Assembly: GCA_002413355.1 (NCBI GenBank)
Contig: DHWV01000017.1
Location: 1 to 5,456, forward strand
DNA length: 5,456 bases
Reading direction: 5' to 3'
DNA from: Desulfobulbaceae bacterium UBA5173
GTDB taxonomy: Bacteria > Desulfobacterota > Desulfobulbia > Desulfobulbales > Desulfobulbaceae
Shown here: positions 4,929 to 5,456 of the stretch, piece after piece
Position numbering within the stretch: the first letter of the stretch is position 1
Layout of the letters: every line of letters starts with the position of its first letter
Translations under genes and position numbers: made by a program
The notes under the pieces: generated by a model
Seen by the model: the letters and a program-made list of their open reading frames with translations, nothing else
Told to the model about the DNA's origin: nothing
The model's database searches: none

Positions 4929-5456
4929 TCAGGCTGCTGCCGCTTCCACTTTCTCTGGTTCCGGTTTGCGCAGCTCACCGATAATCCGGTCAATGTCTTC
5001 CAAGTTGATGGTTTCTTTCTCCAGTAGCTCGCCAGCCACCGCCTTCAGGATATCGATGTTGTCTGCCAGCAACTTTTCGGTGGCTGCTGCCGCATCGAGA
5101 ATCACCTTTTTCACCACTTCGTCAATCCGGCGGGCGGTGTCCTCGCTGTAATCGCGGTGCTGGGCGATTTCGCGGCCAAGGAATATCTGCTCCTCCTTCT
5201 TGCCGTAAGCCAGCGGCCCCAGCTCCTCGCTCATACCCCACTCGCAAACCATCTTGCGGGCCAAATCGCTGGCGCGTTCGATGTCATTGCCTGCGCCAGT
5301 GGTGATCTCGTTAAAGACTAGCTTTTCCGCCATCCAGCCGCCGTAGAGGATGGAAATGCGGCTTAACAGGTATTTCTTGGAATAGGTGTGCTTTTCGTCA
5401 ATCGGTAGCTGCACGGTCAGACCAAGGGCACGGCCGCGCGGAATGATCGTCACCTT
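4929..5456 (-). CDS. ftsH: ATP-dependent zinc metalloprotease FtsH, C-terminal part (cut by window edge)
   Basis: Membrane-anchored AAA+ protease that degrades misfolded membrane proteins and short-lived regulators. Only the last 175 residues are present; the reading frame stays open through the right edge, so the apparent GTG start at 5451-5453 is really an internal Val of the KVTIIPRGRALG motif. What is seen is the distal M41 peptidase domain: VTIIPRGRALGLTVQLP, LLSRISILYGGWMAEKL, TTGAGNDIERASDLARKMV, EWGMSEELGPLAYG and ETINLEDIDRIIGEL. The Asp of GAGNDI (residue 58 of the fragment) corresponds to the third zinc ligand in characterised FtsH. The HEXXH motif, AAA+ module and membrane helices lie outside the window. 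The protein ends in an Ala/Glu-rich tail (KPEPEKVEAAAA), a normal variable end. It is followed by a terminator and then folP. Confidence 0.97.
   Translation of the reverse strand, partial: KVTIIPRGRALGLTVQLPIDEKHTYSKKYLLSRISILYGGWMAEKLVFNEITTGAGNDIERASDLARKMVCEWGMSEELGPLAYGKKEEQIFLGREIAQHRDYSEDTARRIDEVVKKVILDAAAATEKLLADNIDILKAVAGELLEKETINLEDIDRIIGELRKPEPEKVEAAAA

Noticed and set aside
4850..4993. N-terminal 48-codon extension of folP
   Set aside because: It overlaps the ftsH 3' end and reads through the terminator hairpin; the ideal GGAGG site and the family start both point to ATG 4849.

Overview
The window looks like an ordinary chromosomal stretch of a mesophilic, moderately GC-rich Gram-negative bacterium. 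The ftsH-folP gene order, a RecD2-type helicase preceded by a tiny conserved-looking ORF, and a signal-peptide protein behind a Fur-like operator together suggest Desulfobacterota (a Desulfobulbales-like lineage is my best guess). This placement is inference from gene content and order; nothing in the window proves it.

Layout. Five of the six genes lie on the minus strand. From the right edge leftwards: the C-terminal part of ftsH (AAA+ zinc protease, running off the right edge), an intrinsic terminator hairpin, then folP (dihydropteroate synthase, folate synthesis), whose Shine-Dalgarno site sits 2 nt beyond the terminator U-tract. folP ends tail to tail with a plus-strand gene for a small exported protein I do not recognise. 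That gene has its own near-consensus sigma70 promoter (TTGACA-17-TATCAT), a strong Fur-box match over the predicted transcription start, a leader with two small hairpins and a strong intrinsic terminator. To its left, divergently arranged, is a minus-strand repair cluster: a 66-codon ORF, recD2 (SF1 helicase, GTG start 3 nt after the small ORF's stop codon) and ogt (O6-alkylguanine-DNA alkyltransferase).

How they work together. recD2 and ogt are both DNA maintenance genes and probably share a transcript with the 66-codon ORF. ftsH-folP is a recurrent housekeeping pair. The small exported protein is an independent, probably iron-responsive unit wedged between them.

Non-coding content. The 272-nt gap at 3395-3666 holds a cluster of small palindromes resembling a REP-type repeat, then the promoter, the Fur-like operator and the leader hairpins. 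The first 142 nt hold no gene I can support. I see no CRISPR array, tRNA, rRNA, integrase or complete insertion sequence. The most interesting points are the Fur-like control of an unknown secreted protein, the terminator inserted between ftsH and folP, the heptamer tandem repeat at the recD2 start, and a large insertion in the RecD2 helicase core.
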